From positions 1-62,613 of the forward strand of contig QUBZ01000014.1 of assembly GCA_014338005.1 (NCBI GenBank): 62,613 nt of DNA. The letters are read 5' to 3'. Below, in pieces: positions 8,938-17,472 of the stretch. The stretch comes from Chloroflexota bacterium. GTDB lineage: Bacteria; Chloroflexota; Anaerolineae; Aggregatilineales; Phototrophicaceae. The notes under the pieces were generated by a model, which worked only from the letters and a program-made list of their open reading frames with translations, was not told the origin of the DNA and ran no database searches. The translations under genes and the position numbers were made by a program. Within the stretch, counting starts at the first letter, position 1, and every line of letters starts with the position of its first letter.

Positions 8938-8966
8938 AGCATATAACGAAAATCGGCATTTGTCAA
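8938..8966 (-). promoter_or_regulatory. Promoter of the amino-sugar uptake operon
   Basis: On the minus strand there is a perfect TTGACA -35 box (8961..8966) and a TATGCT -10 box (8938..8943) with a 17-base spacer. The predicted start is near 8931, about 95 bases upstream of the binding-protein ATG. The palindromic operator overlaps the predicted start. Confidence 0.75.
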
Positions 8967-9136
8967 CCAAATGCCCGGCGCTTCGTCGGCGCTTTTCAAC
9001 CCTAGTAAGGCGCGGCGGGGTGCTGCTCTTGAAAAAGTATGAATTATCTATCCAAAGGCCGATCTTTAACTTAATTATTCGTAATTGAAGCTATAGTGGA
9101 GATAAGTGAGAAAATTTAACAAGCCCATTACGATCT
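8967..9136. other. Divergent intergenic region
   Basis: This stretch separates the sugar operon from the TPR-kinase gene. It is AT-rich toward the right (TATAGT at about 9092 could be a -10 box for the kinase gene, without a clear -35). I see no other genes or hairpins. Confidence 0.35.
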
Positions 9137-10897
9137 ATGAACACCCGCGACTCGATCATCGCTTTGAGTGACCAGGCCTGGGCCTTGCGAACAGAAAACC
9201 CAGCCCAGGCGCGCGCGCTGGCCGAGCAGGCACTCGCGCAATCTACCCAAATCGGTTTTGATGAAGGACTGGCAGGCGGCCTGCGCGTCCTGGGCTGGCT
9301 GAATATGGAGGCCGGCCAGTTTGCTCAGGCGCTGCCGCAGGCTTTACGCGCCCTTCAACTGTACGAACAGATCGGCCATACCGAAAAAAAGACCCACCTT
9401 CTCATCGTGCTTTCTCAAATCCACTCGCGGTTAGAAAACTACCCCGCTGCTCTGGATTATGGCCTGCAAGCCTTAAAACTCAGCCGGCAGCACGGTTACA
9501 CCCACCACGAAGCTCTGGTCTACCAGGGGTTAGGGGCAGCCTACGGCATGTCCGGCAGCCCGAACGAAGCCCTCAAGTATTTTCAGATGGGCATGGAAAT
9601 CAGCAGTCGCCTGGATGATATGATCCTGCGAGCGCGGGCTTTTAATAATCTGGCTTACTTATACTGCACGATTGGGCGTTATTCCGAAGCCCTCGAACCG
9701 GCGCTGCAAGCCCTGAAAATGCTGGACAAGGACGAAAATCCCGGCGTTAAAACCGCCACGCTGCATACTCTGGGCGCGATTTATGCCGGCCTGGAAGATT
9801 ACCCGCAGGCGCTGAAGTATCTGGAGGCCGGTATGGCCGCCAGCCCGGTAGATTTTAACCGCCTGGCCTGCATCATCGAAAGCGCCCGTATCGAAATCCG
9901 GCGCGGCAGTTATCCGCAGGCGCTCCGGTGGCTGGAGGAAGCCCGTGTAATAAGCGAACGCCTGAACGCGCCCAACTCAACCGCACAGATTTTCCGCCTG
10001 TATGCCGATCTCTATAAAGCTCAGGGGGATTTTCAAAACGCGCTCGATTATTTTGAAAAGTTCCATACCGCCCATGAAATCGCCTTTAACGAGCAGTCTG
10101 ACCGCCGGATGAAAAGTCTTCAGATCATTCATGATGTCGAAACCGCCCGCCTGGAGGCTGAGGCCCAGCGCCAGAAAAACGCGAATCTCCAGTCGCAGAT
10201 CGCGCAGCACCAGCAGAGCATTGCCAATCTGGACGCCTACGCCGATATGGTCGCGCACGACCTTAAAAACCCGATCAGCATCATCATGGGTTATACCGAA
10301 CTGCTGCTGCAAGACCTGGATGGCGTGCTGGATGCTCAGAGCCGCGATTACCTGATGGGTATTGCCGAAACGTCCGGCAAGATGAACGAACTGGTTGACG
10401 AGCTGTTAAACCTGGCGCGCGTGCGAAAGCAGGAAATTTCGCCCCAGCCGGTGGATATGGAGGCCGTTTTTCGGCAGGCGGAGCGCCGGGTCGAACAACT
10501 GGTCATCCGTTATAATGCAATCATCAGCCTCGAAACCGCGCTCCCGGCGGCCTTCGCTTACCCGGCCTGGGTGGAGGAAATCTGGGTGAACTACCTGACC
10601 AATGCCTTGAAGTACGGCGGCCAGCCTCCCCGCATTGCAGTCGGCGCTTCACCGAACGGCGGTTTTGTGCGCTACTGGGTGCGCGACAACGGCGACGGCC
10701 TGACGCCGGAATTACAAGCCCAGGTTTTCCGCGGCAAATATGAACGGTTCGGTAAGTATCAGATCGAAGGACACGGCATTGGCCTGACGGTTGTCAAAAC
10801 CATCGTGGATAAACTGGGCGGCGAAGTCGGCGTCGAAAGCGACGGGCTGCCCGGTCATGGCTCGACCTTCAGCTTTTCGCTGCCGGTCACCGGTTGA
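9137..10897 (+). CDS. Soluble TPR-domain sensor histidine kinase
   Basis: The protein has 586 residues and no membrane segment. Residues about 1-330 are tandem tetratricopeptide repeats, for example QGLGAAYGMSGSPNEALKYF and LHTLGAIYAGLEDYPQALKY. A coiled-coil linker (330-365) leads into a HisKA domain with H-box VAHDLKNP (phospho-acceptor H374). The HATPase domain has the N box WVNYLTNALKYG and the glycine boxes DNGDGL and GHGIGL, so it should be active. Family knowledge: the TPR part usually binds a partner protein and so this kinase likely senses a cytoplasmic interaction. No response regulator gene is adjacent, so its partner is unknown. Confidence 0.9.
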   Translation: MNTRDSIIALSDQAWALRTENPAQARALAEQALAQSTQIGFDEGLAGGLRVLGWLNMEAGQFAQALPQALRALQLYEQIGHTEKKTHLLIVLSQIHSRLENYPAALDYGLQALKLSRQHGYTHHEALVYQGLGAAYGMSGSPNEALKYFQMGMEISSRLDDMILRARAFNNLAYLYCTIGRYSEALEPALQALKMLDKDENPGVKTATLHTLGAIYAGLEDYPQALKYLEAGMAASPVDFNRLACIIESARIEIRRGSYPQALRWLEEARVISERLNAPNSTAQIFRLYADLYKAQGDFQNALDYFEKFHTAHEIAFNEQSDRRMKSLQIIHDVETARLEAEAQRQKNANLQSQIAQHQQSIANLDAYADMVAHDLKNPISIIMGYTELLLQDLDGVLDAQSRDYLMGIAETSGKMNELVDELLNLARVRKQEISPQPVDMEAVFRQAERRVEQLVIRYNAIISLETALPAAFAYPAWVEEIWVNYLTNALKYGGQPPRIAVGASPNGGFVRYWVRDNGDGLTPELQAQVFRGKYERFGKYQIEGHGIGLTVVKTIVDKLGGEVGVESDGLPGHGSTFSFSLPVTG

Positions 10898-11042
10898 TAC
10901 TACCCTGTGAATTCTACTTCCGGCCTGAACTGACCCGCGTTCGCCACCTTTGCCCCGTTCTGTACGTACATAAAGTAAAGCAGCGGAATCACCCGCGCGT
11001 TCGTGTATAATTGCACATGTAGCGGACAAGAGAAGGATAACC

Positions 11043-12242
11043 ATGCGGATTATCGTACATACCGGCAAGGGCGGTGTGGGCAAAACCAGCATTTCGGCGG
11101 CCACCGCTTTACGCTGCGCGGAATTGGGGCTTAAAACCATCGTCATCAGCACCGACACCGCCCACAGCCTGGCAGACTCGCTGGAAAAATCAATCGGCCC
11201 GGAGCCGGTCGAACTGTACCCAAACCTGTGGGCGCAGGAAGTGGACGCCCGCTATTCGATGGATAAATACTGGGGGACATTCCAGAAGTACATGGTGGCC
11301 CTGTTCAGCCGCCAGGGTGTGGAAGACATCGTAGCGGAGGAAGTCACCATCCTGCCGGGGCTGGAAGAAGGCGCGCACCTGCTGTGGATTAACAAGTATG
11401 TCGAGGATGGACAGTTCGACGTGCTGATTGTGGACGCCGCCCCCACCGCCGAAACGCTCCGCCTGCTCAGCCTGCCGGATGTGACGCGCTGGTGGTTTGA
11501 AAAAATCTTGACCATCACGCGCGGCGCGTCCCGGATTCTGCGGCCCATCGGACGGCTGGTCAACCGGGGCGATGCCGTGCCGGACAGCAGCGCCTGGGAC
11601 CAGGTGCAAAACCTGTTCGCCACCCTGGATAAAGTGCGCGAACTGCTGACGCAGCCGGAGATAAGCAGTATTCGGCTGGTGGTCAACCCGGAGAAGATGG
11701 TCATCAAAGAAACGCAGCGCACCTATACCTATCTCAACCTCTACGGCTACGCCACCGACGCCATTCTGTGCAACCGCATCATCCCGGATGAAGTCACCGA
11801 CCCATATTTCACCATGTGGAAGGCCAACCAGCAAGAAAATATCGCCTTCATCGGTGAAGCCTTCGGCGAGCTGCCTTTAATGAGAGTACCGCTCTTCGGC
11901 CAGGAAGTGACCGGGCTGGACAGCCTGCGCCAGCTGGCGCAGGCGTTGTACGGCGATGGCAACCCCGCCCGCAAGCTGTTCGACGGCCAGACACACCGCA
12001 TCGAAACCGACACCGACGGCACGCATACCCTGATCGTCCCCCTGCCATTCGCCGATAAACAGGATATGGATATGTACCGCTCGCGTGACGAAATCACGCT
12101 GCGGGTCGGCCCATATCGCCGGAATATCGTGTTGCCCTATGCGCTATGGGACTTAGAAATTGCCGATGCCAGATTTGACCAATCTACCCTCCGTGTCCAG
12201 TTCCGAAAGGACGAACGGGTACAGAAACAACGGGTCCGCTGA
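11043..12242 (+). CDS. ArsA/GET3-like anion-transporting ATPase
   Basis: The 399-residue protein has a deviant Walker A motif GKGGVGKT at residues 8-15 with the signature lysine K9, then the switch I-type DTAHS loop and the switch II-like DVLIVDAAPTAETLRLL. It is a single ArsA domain rather than the duplicated arsenite-pump form. No arsenical genes are nearby, so an arsenic role is not supported. Such single-domain ArsA proteins are widespread in Chloroflexota and may be closer in role to GET3-type handling of membrane proteins; that is an inference. The C-terminal 80 residues resemble the small HSP20-like domain found at the end of many of these proteins. An AAGGA ribosome site precedes the ATG. 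Its end overlaps the next gene. Confidence 0.88.
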   Translation: MRIIVHTGKGGVGKTSISAATALRCAELGLKTIVISTDTAHSLADSLEKSIGPEPVELYPNLWAQEVDARYSMDKYWGTFQKYMVALFSRQGVEDIVAEEVTILPGLEEGAHLLWINKYVEDGQFDVLIVDAAPTAETLRLLSLPDVTRWWFEKILTITRGASRILRPIGRLVNRGDAVPDSSAWDQVQNLFATLDKVRELLTQPEISSIRLVVNPEKMVIKETQRTYTYLNLYGYATDAILCNRIIPDEVTDPYFTMWKANQQENIAFIGEAFGELPLMRVPLFGQEVTGLDSLRQLAQALYGDGNPARKLFDGQTHRIETDTDGTHTLIVPLPFADKQDMDMYRSRDEITLRVGPYRRNIVLPYALWDLEIADARFDQSTLRVQFRKDERVQKQRVR

Positions 12243-14064
12243 TTCGGTCGCCTTTCACGCCGCACTGCCTGGAGATGCGGCAGAAACCCCGCCGGAAATT
12301 CCGCCCGTTCCGGCGGGCCGGCGCTCGCTGCGAATGCAGTACCGCTTTGGGCGAACGCTCATTTTTGCGGTGTGGTTGTTTGTGCGCGTGTTGTGGTGGT
12401 ATTACGTTATGCCGCGAATCATCGGCCAGGCGCGCGTTGAACGCAGCAGCAACCACCGCTGGACGCTTTACGCCCGCGAATTTCGCGCTTTCGCTGTCAA
12501 ACTGGGCGGCATGATGATTAAATTGGGACAGTTTATATCCACCCGCATGGATGTGCTGTCGCCGGAAATCATCAACGAACTGAGCGGCCTGCAAGACGAA
12601 GTGCCGCCTGTTCCTAACGATCAGATCATGGCCGTGCTGGAAAGGGAGTTAGGCTCGACCGCCGGGCGATTCGCCTGGATAGATGAGCAGCCGGTCGCTG
12701 CCGCGTCGTTGGGGCAGGTGTACCGCGCCCGTTTGCACAATGGCGAGCGTGTCGTCATTAAGGTGCAGCGCCCCGGCATTCGAGAAATCGTTTATACCGA
12801 TCTGGCGGCGCTGCGGGTTGTGGCGCGGGTCGCCGCCTGGGTGCCTTTCATCCGCCGCCGCGCCGATACCGTTGCCCTGGCGCACGAGTTCGGGCGGGTG
12901 CTGCTGGAAGAGCTGTCGTACCGGCACGAGGCTTACAACGCCCGACGTTTCGCCCGCATTTTTAAGAATGACCCCGGCGTTTACATCCCGGCCGTTTACG
13001 CCGAACACTCCACCGATGCCGTCCTGACGATGGAGGACGTAACGACCATCAAAATCAACGACCATGCGGCGCTGGAAGCCGCCGGCATCAGTCGTAAAGC
13101 GGTCGCCAAACGTTTGATGGATACCTATCTGAAGCAGGTTTTTGAGGAGCGTTTTTTCCACGCCGACCCGCACCCCGGCAACCTGTTTATTTACCCGCTG
13201 CCAGGCGAAAACGGCGGCAAACATTCCGCCAAACAGGGCCGCCCGTTTTACCTGATTTTTGTGGATTTCGGCATGACCGGCTCGCTCAGCCCGCAGATCG
13301 TCAGCGGTATGATAAACACGCTGGCGGCGGTTGTAAACCGCAACCCGGAGAAGCTGGTTAGCAGCTACCAGGAACTCGGTTTTCTGCTGCCCGATGCGGA
13401 CGTGGAGCGAATCGAAGAGGCCGCCAAAGCCGCCTTCGACCAGGTGTGGGGCCTGAGCATGACCGAGATCAAAAACGTCAGCTACAGCGAAGCCCGCGCG
13501 CTCGGCCACGAATTTAACGACCTGCTGTTTGCCATGCCTTTCCAGGTCCCGCAGGATTTCATCTATCTGGGGCGCTGTATGGGCATCCTCAGCGGCATGG
13601 CAACCACCCTCGACCCGAATTTCAACCCCTGGCAGGAACTTCAACCCTATGCCCAGAAGATGATCGCCCGCAGCCTGGGCAGCGCCAACGGCGGCGAATG
13701 GGACGGCGACCTGCTCAACCTGCCTATCCTACAAAGTCTGCTCAACGGTAACGCCGGGCAGGCCCTTTCAGAGATTGGGCGCGCGTTTGTCAACCGCGCC
13801 ATTACTTTTCCGCAGCAGGTGGACAGCGTTCTCAACCGTGCGGATCGCGGCGAACTGACGCTGCGCGTCGCCCCCAGCCCGACCTACCGCAAGCAGCTTC
13901 AGCGCATCGAAAACCAGGGCAAACGCACCGTCCGCGCCATCGTTTTCGGCAGCCTGCTGGTGGCGTCCACGCTGCTGTACACCAATGGGGATACCCTGCC
14001 CGCCGCTATTGGTTACGTCTTTTCTGGCCTGACGCTGCTCAGCCTGTGGTTTGGCGGGGACTAA
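12166..14064 (+). CDS. ABC1/UbiB-family atypical protein kinase-like ATPase
   Basis: This protein of about 632 residues has the UbiB signature elements: KxGQ as MIKLGQFIST, the alanine-rich nucleotide loop AAASLGQVY, the lysine in VIKVQRPG, the catalytic FHADPHPGNLF and the metal-binding VDFGMTG. Two C-terminal hydrophobic helices probably anchor it in the membrane. Family knowledge: UbiB/COQ8 ATPases support isoprenoid quinone synthesis or lipid handling. The start is uncertain: an ATG at 12166 lies inside the ArsA gene (77-base overlap), a TTG at 12160 is possible, and later starts would still keep the core. The overlap suggests co-expression with the ArsA ATPase. The residue before the kinase core has a low-complexity N-terminus of about 50 residues. 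Confidence 0.88.
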   Translation: MPDLTNLPSVSSSERTNGYRNNGSADSVAFHAALPGDAAETPPEIPPVPAGRRSLRMQYRFGRTLIFAVWLFVRVLWWYYVMPRIIGQARVERSSNHRWTLYAREFRAFAVKLGGMMIKLGQFISTRMDVLSPEIINELSGLQDEVPPVPNDQIMAVLERELGSTAGRFAWIDEQPVAAASLGQVYRARLHNGERVVIKVQRPGIREIVYTDLAALRVVARVAAWVPFIRRRADTVALAHEFGRVLLEELSYRHEAYNARRFARIFKNDPGVYIPAVYAEHSTDAVLTMEDVTTIKINDHAALEAAGISRKAVAKRLMDTYLKQVFEERFFHADPHPGNLFIYPLPGENGGKHSAKQGRPFYLIFVDFGMTGSLSPQIVSGMINTLAAVVNRNPEKLVSSYQELGFLLPDADVERIEEAAKAAFDQVWGLSMTEIKNVSYSEARALGHEFNDLLFAMPFQVPQDFIYLGRCMGILSGMATTLDPNFNPWQELQPYAQKMIARSLGSANGGEWDGDLLNLPILQSLLNGNAGQALSEIGRAFVNRAITFPQQVDSVLNRADRGELTLRVAPSPTYRKQLQRIENQGKRTVRAIVFGSLLVASTLLYTNGDTLPAAIGYVFSGLTLLSLWFGGD

Positions 14065-14077
14065 TCAGCCGTTGGCA

Positions 14078-14097
14078 GGGGCGCGGAAATACGCCCC
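14078..14097. terminator. Hairpin terminator between convergent genes
   Basis: A GGGGCG/CGCCCC stem with an 8-base loop is followed by TTT on the plus strand. It sits 14 bases past the UbiB-family stop and before the stop of the convergent small membrane protein gene. Confidence 0.5.
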
Positions 14098-14123
14098 TTT
14101 AGCTGCTGACTGGTGAAAAATCG

Positions 14124-14450
14124 TCAGATGATCTCCAGCCAATCGCCGTCTTCGGTCTGGATATAACGGCGGTCGTCGCGTTTGGGTTTTTCGCCATCAT
14201 TTTTGGGCTTCTCGGCCTCGTCCCAACTGCCGCCGTTCCAATGGCGCGCGCTTTTCACCAGCATGATGCCCAGGCCGATCAGCAGCAGCGGCCACAGAAA
14301 TTTAAACACGCCGAACGCCAGAAACAATACCAGCAGCATCCCCGGCCAGAAGAAGAAAAATCCGCCCCGGCGGCGCATCCAGGGTTTGCCCCAATGATGT
14401 CCCCGGTGATGTCCCCAATGATGTCCGTAATGTCTCCAACCCTTGTGCAT
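14124..14450 (-). CDS. Small histidine-rich membrane protein
   Basis: The protein has 108 residues. The first 30 are rich in His, Gly, Trp and Arg (HKGWRHYGHHWGHHRGHHWG), followed by two closely spaced hydrophobic segments (about 31-48 and 50-66) and a charged C-terminal tail with many Lys, Asp and Glu. It resembles small LiaF/YvlB-type transmembrane proteins only in general layout, and I do not recognise a named family. The histidine-rich start could bind a metal such as nickel, copper or zinc, but nothing nearby supports that. It is transcribed toward the UbiB-family gene. Confidence 0.6.
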   Translation of the reverse strand: MHKGWRHYGHHWGHHRGHHWGKPWMRRRGGFFFFWPGMLLVLFLAFGVFKFLWPLLLIGLGIMLVKSARHWNGGSWDEAEKPKNDGEKPKRDDRRYIQTEDGDWLEII

Positions 14451-14641
14451 CTCTGCATTCCTTTTCTACCCGATACTACTCTTTTGTACGCAGGATACCG
14501 CGCGGGGGTCGCGCAGACCTACCCGAAAGTTTAGGGGTTATTGGGAAAATTTTACGCGCTTCATCTGAACTCAAGTGATTATTCGGCTAAAACACCGCAC
14601 AATAATTTATATCCGATACCATCATAAGAGACTCGTTCATC

Positions 14642-15079
14642 ATGTTCACACAGCGTTCACGTCAGACCATCCCGTTTCTCATCCTTGTGACGGCGTTTGC
14701 CATCCTGCTTTCGCTGTCGCTCGTCCCGACGGCTGAGGTCAAGGCCGCGCCCGCAGAGGCCGCCGTGAAGCCCGGCCAGACCATGCTCACCTGGCCCTGG
14801 AGCGGCATCTGGGTTCATCGCAACAGCAAGACAACGTTCGCCTGGCTGCAAGTCACCGGCTACCCTTCCTACTTTCAGATGCGTGTGAAAGGGCAGGGCA
14901 AAGACATCATCGTTAATGTCGGCGCGAACTGCTGGATTGCGCCGCTGTGGTGCAGTGTGGATATCGGCCCCTGGAGCAGCACGCTGCCTGGAGGCTGGTA
15001 CGAGTGGCAGATTCGGGGGGTTAATAAAAATGGCGCCGGCCCCTGGAGCGGCCCGCGCAGTTTCCGGTTGTGGGGTTGA
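14642..15079 (+). CDS. Secreted fibronectin-III-like domain protein
   Basis: The 145-residue protein starts with a signal peptide (residues 1-37, hydrophobic core FLILVTAFAILLSLSL). The mature part is a single beta-rich domain with many Trp and Gly residues and the ending WYEWQIRGVNKNGAGPWS, which is the pattern of a fibronectin type III domain. Its role is unknown; such domains usually mediate binding at the cell surface. It is monocistronic and ends at a strong bidirectional terminator. Confidence 0.65.
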   Translation: MFTQRSRQTIPFLILVTAFAILLSLSLVPTAEVKAAPAEAAVKPGQTMLTWPWSGIWVHRNSKTTFAWLQVTGYPSYFQMRVKGQGKDIIVNVGANCWIAPLWCSVDIGPWSSTLPGGWYEWQIRGVNKNGAGPWSGPRSFRLWG

Positions 15080-15119
15080 AGGTTATCACCGGTAGCCGCT
15101 GCGGTCAGATGTTTTGTCA

Positions 15120-15141
15120 GGGGCGCGAGTGATCGCGCCCC
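15120..15141. terminator. Bidirectional terminator
   Basis: A perfect 9-bp stem (GGGGCGCGA/TCGCGCCCC) with a 4-base loop lies between two convergent genes. A short T-rich run follows on the plus strand. Confidence 0.65.
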
Positions 15142-15152
15142 TTGTGATTCGT

Positions 15153-16082
15153 TTAGTAGTTCGGTTCCAGCCAGTATTGGCTGCCGCTGCCTTCCGCCGT
15201 CCAGCCGACCACACCGTTGTAGTTCACCAGCCACCAGGCCGTGTTTTGAGCGCAGTTCGGCCCATCGAGAACTGTGAAAACGCCACCTGCCGGGATGCTG
15301 CCGGTCACGAACCCCTGGTAAGAGGGAAACTCGCGCATCCGGTTCGGCAGGTTCGGGTACAGCGTCACCCGCCCCTGGCCGCCGATGTTCAGCCGTGACG
15401 GCATAAAACCGGGACAGACCGTACTTCCGCTGCCATACCAGGGTTCAACCCAATAGTTACTCGTGCCTTCGCCTTCCGCCGTCCAGCCGATCAGTCCGTT
15501 GTAGTTGATATACCACCACCAGCGGCCATCGCTGCCACATTCCGGCCCGCCGATCACGCTGAATACACCGCTGCCAGGGATGCTGCCGATTTCAACGCTG
15601 TTCGCGCCGGAGCTGCGCGTGCCGGGCGCGCTGCGTACGATATTGGGCAGGCCGGGCGTCACCCGTCCCTGGCCGCCGACCCACAGCCGGTTTGGCAGCG
15701 TGCAGGTCGGTGGGGGTGGCGACGTGAAAAACGGCTCCAGCCAGTAGGTGTAGTAACCATTGCCCTCCGCCGTCCATCCGATTTGGCCGTTGTAGTTCAC
15801 CTGCCACCAGTAAATGCCGGATATACACTGCGGCCCGCCGATGACGGTGAAAAGGCCGCCGGCCGGAATCGAACCGATCTTCGCCCCATAACCGGGCGTG
15901 CTGCGAATGGTGTTCGGTAGGTTCGGGTACAGTGTCACCCGCCCGGTTAAACCGACGCCCAGGCGCGGCTGCTGGTAACAGTTGTAAAGCTGGCCGCTGC
16001 TGTCCGCTCGCGCCGGGATTGCTCCGAACAGCGCAGCGGCCAGGACGGATGCGAGCAGTGTGAGTGTGAATAAACGCCGCAT
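15153..16082 (-). CDS. Secreted protein with three bacterial SH3-like repeats
   Basis: From the ATG at 16082 the protein has 309 residues. I chose it over an ATG 21 bases upstream because AAGGGGG lies six bases before it and the signal peptide (MRRLFTLTLLASVLAAALFG) then starts at residue 1. Three repeats of about 85 residues follow, each with a pattern such as GRVTLYPNLPNTIRSTPGYG, IGSIPAGGLFTVIGGP and WWQVNYNGQIGWTAEG. This matches SH3b domains, which bind peptidoglycan peptides or other wall polymers. The repeats are closely related, so they arose by internal duplication. It has no catalytic domain. Confidence 0.75.
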   Translation of the reverse strand: MRRLFTLTLLASVLAAALFGAIPARADSSGQLYNCYQQPRLGVGLTGRVTLYPNLPNTIRSTPGYGAKIGSIPAGGLFTVIGGPQCISGIYWWQVNYNGQIGWTAEGNGYYTYWLEPFFTSPPPPTCTLPNRLWVGGQGRVTPGLPNIVRSAPGTRSSGANSVEIGSIPGSGVFSVIGGPECGSDGRWWWYINYNGLIGWTAEGEGTSNYWVEPWYGSGSTVCPGFMPSRLNIGGQGRVTLYPNLPNRMREFPSYQGFVTGSIPAGGVFTVLDGPNCAQNTAWWLVNYNGVVGWTAEGSGSQYWLEPNY

Positions 16083-16222
16083 GGGCAACCCCCTTGCGAT
16101 CATTACGAACGATATTATTATAGGTTCAGGAGTGGGGAATTTCGCCCGACTTTAGGCGGATTTTCAGCCGCCGGCCGCCCTACGGGTGGGTTTATTTGTC
16201 GTTTGAGAAGCATAAATGGGAC

Positions 16223-16490
16223 TTACGCAGTTGAGGGTATAGAATAGATGGGATGCGCCAGACAGTGGCGGACGGCAAGGCGAATGATGGCGAGCTTACT
16301 GGAGCAGATGGAGACACGGGAACGCCAGCGATGAAGCTCCAAACGGACATACGCCCGAAACGCCAAGCCGATGTGGTTGCGTTGGGAGTGTTCGAGACCA
16401 AACACTTGGCACAGGCCAAACAATTGGATACGCTCTTTGAACGGCAAGAAGTGAAGTCAGACATCCCCGACAACACTTCGCCCGAAGTTG
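16223..16490 (-). pseudogene. C-terminal fragment of an IS701/IS4-like transposase
   Basis: The minus strand reads LPFKERIQLFGLCQVFGLEH, then SQRNHIGLAFRAYVRLELHR, and ends with HPIYSIPSTA. This is the typical C-terminus of DDE transposases of the IS701/IS4 kind (the helical segment after the third catalytic acid). The N-terminal and catalytic parts are missing, and a stop interrupts the frame upstream. It is fused directly to the truncated IS1-like gene next to it. Confidence 0.6.
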
Positions 16491-16499
16491 TCGGTTAGG

Positions 16500-16999
16500 T
16501 CGCTTGTGTCAGATGAAATCTTGTCTAATACAAATGAAGTAGGCCGCGATTTGTCGGGTACGCTGACACAATGTCACCCACACCCAGCGCTGGTTGCTCT
16601 TTTTAAAGACGAAGGACCACAACTCGTCCAATTCCAACACATCCTCCAACTGGGCTTCGGCCAGCGTCGTAGCCAAAGGGGGTAACTGAGCGACCCAGCG
16701 CTCAATCCAAAACGCAATAGTAGGCCGCGAAACGCCTCACAGCCGTTCGATAGCGCGCAAACTGACCCGTTCCAACAAGGCGCGTTTCACCTGCTGGCGG
16801 GTGGGTTCAGCGTGGCCTCGTCGCGCGTTCAACGTGCCACAGCCCTCACACGTTTTGCAGTGATATTTCTGGTCACCTTTGTAATCCCGTCCGTTTTTCA
16901 CCAGATCCGGGCTGCCGCATTTCGGGCAGCTGTACGTTATAATCGTCTGGATCATGAAAAGGTGCTCCGAGTGAACTTGGTGGTTTGTCTTGGAGTGCC
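16500..16999 (-). mobile_element. IS1-like element remnant
   Basis: The remnant spans the transposase pseudogene and its left terminal sequence at 16960..16999. No matching right end is visible, because the element is broken where the IS701-like fragment begins. It cut into the short signal-peptide gene at 17003..17083. Confidence 0.6.
16509..16955 (-). pseudogene. IS1-family transposase pseudogene
   Basis: The frame from the ATG at 16955 encodes a zinc-ribbon start (SCPKCGSPDLVKNGRDYKG) like InsA. It continues after an in-frame TGA at 16737..16739 with GVSRPTIAFWIERWVAQLPP and the first catalytic acid region LELDELWSFVF, as in InsB-type DDE domains. It then runs out at a second stop (16509..16511) just after the first catalytic motif, so the second half of the domain is missing. 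The gene is dead. The outer end of the element is at about 16999, where an inverted-repeat-like sequence (GGCACTCCAAGACAAACCAC on the minus strand) lies. Confidence 0.75.
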
Positions 17000-17002
17000 T
17001 TT

Positions 17003-17083
17003 TCATATCTCATCAGTCAATTGTTTACTACTACCCCCAAACAGCAGAAAGATCAAAGCGAATATCAGCAGCTTCATTTTCAT
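17003..17083 (-). pseudogene. Signal-peptide start of a gene cut by the IS1-like element
   Basis: An ATG that overlaps the preceding stop (ATGA) opens a frame MKMKLLIFALIFLLFGGSSK, clearly a signal or lipoprotein-like peptide, which ends after 26 residues at the border of the IS1-like remnant. It looks like the first codons of an exported-protein gene whose body was lost. Confidence 0.5.
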
Positions 17084-17442
17084 GATTGATTGTCCTTCGA
17101 TATAACTACCAATTTACCTATATCAGCAGTTGCTATTTTGACCCCATCCGGATTCCACTTTATTGAAGCTGTAGGACCGGCTTGTTATAATGTAGATATA
17201 ATTTGCCCACTTGCTACATCCCAGACTCTTCCTCCGATATAATCTATACTCGCGCCTGCTACTTTACTCCCATCAGGACTCCAGCTTACTCGGTAGACCG
17301 AAGTTTGCTGAGTGTCTCGGAAAAATGCATTTTTTGATTGTGCTGTTTCTCCACCTATTGTAAAAGCTATTGACAACAATAAAGCAACTGACAGAAAACT
17401 CAATTTGCGGAGAAAATCAATGCTCAGTTGAACTCGTCGCAT
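17080..17442 (-). pseudogene. Truncated WD40-repeat protein with in-frame stop
   Basis: The minus strand encodes a signal peptide (KLSFLSVALLLSIAFTIGG) and one WD40-like blade (VYRVSWSPDGSKVAGASIDY then GRVWDVASGQIISTL). A TAA stop at about 17185 follows. The same frame then goes on with a second blade (ASIKWNPDGVKIATADIGKL) to a stop at 17080. The stop makes this a probable pseudogene, reduced to fewer than two of the usual seven blades. Base composition is AT-rich compared with the neighbours, which suggests foreign origin. Confidence 0.65.
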
Positions 17443-17472
17443 GGTCTTACCTCCTCTAATTAAGATGGGGAG

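Noticed and set aside
11043..12242. Arsenic resistance operon
   Set aside because: Only a single ArsA-like domain is present, with no ArsB, ArsR, ArsC or ArsD genes nearby.
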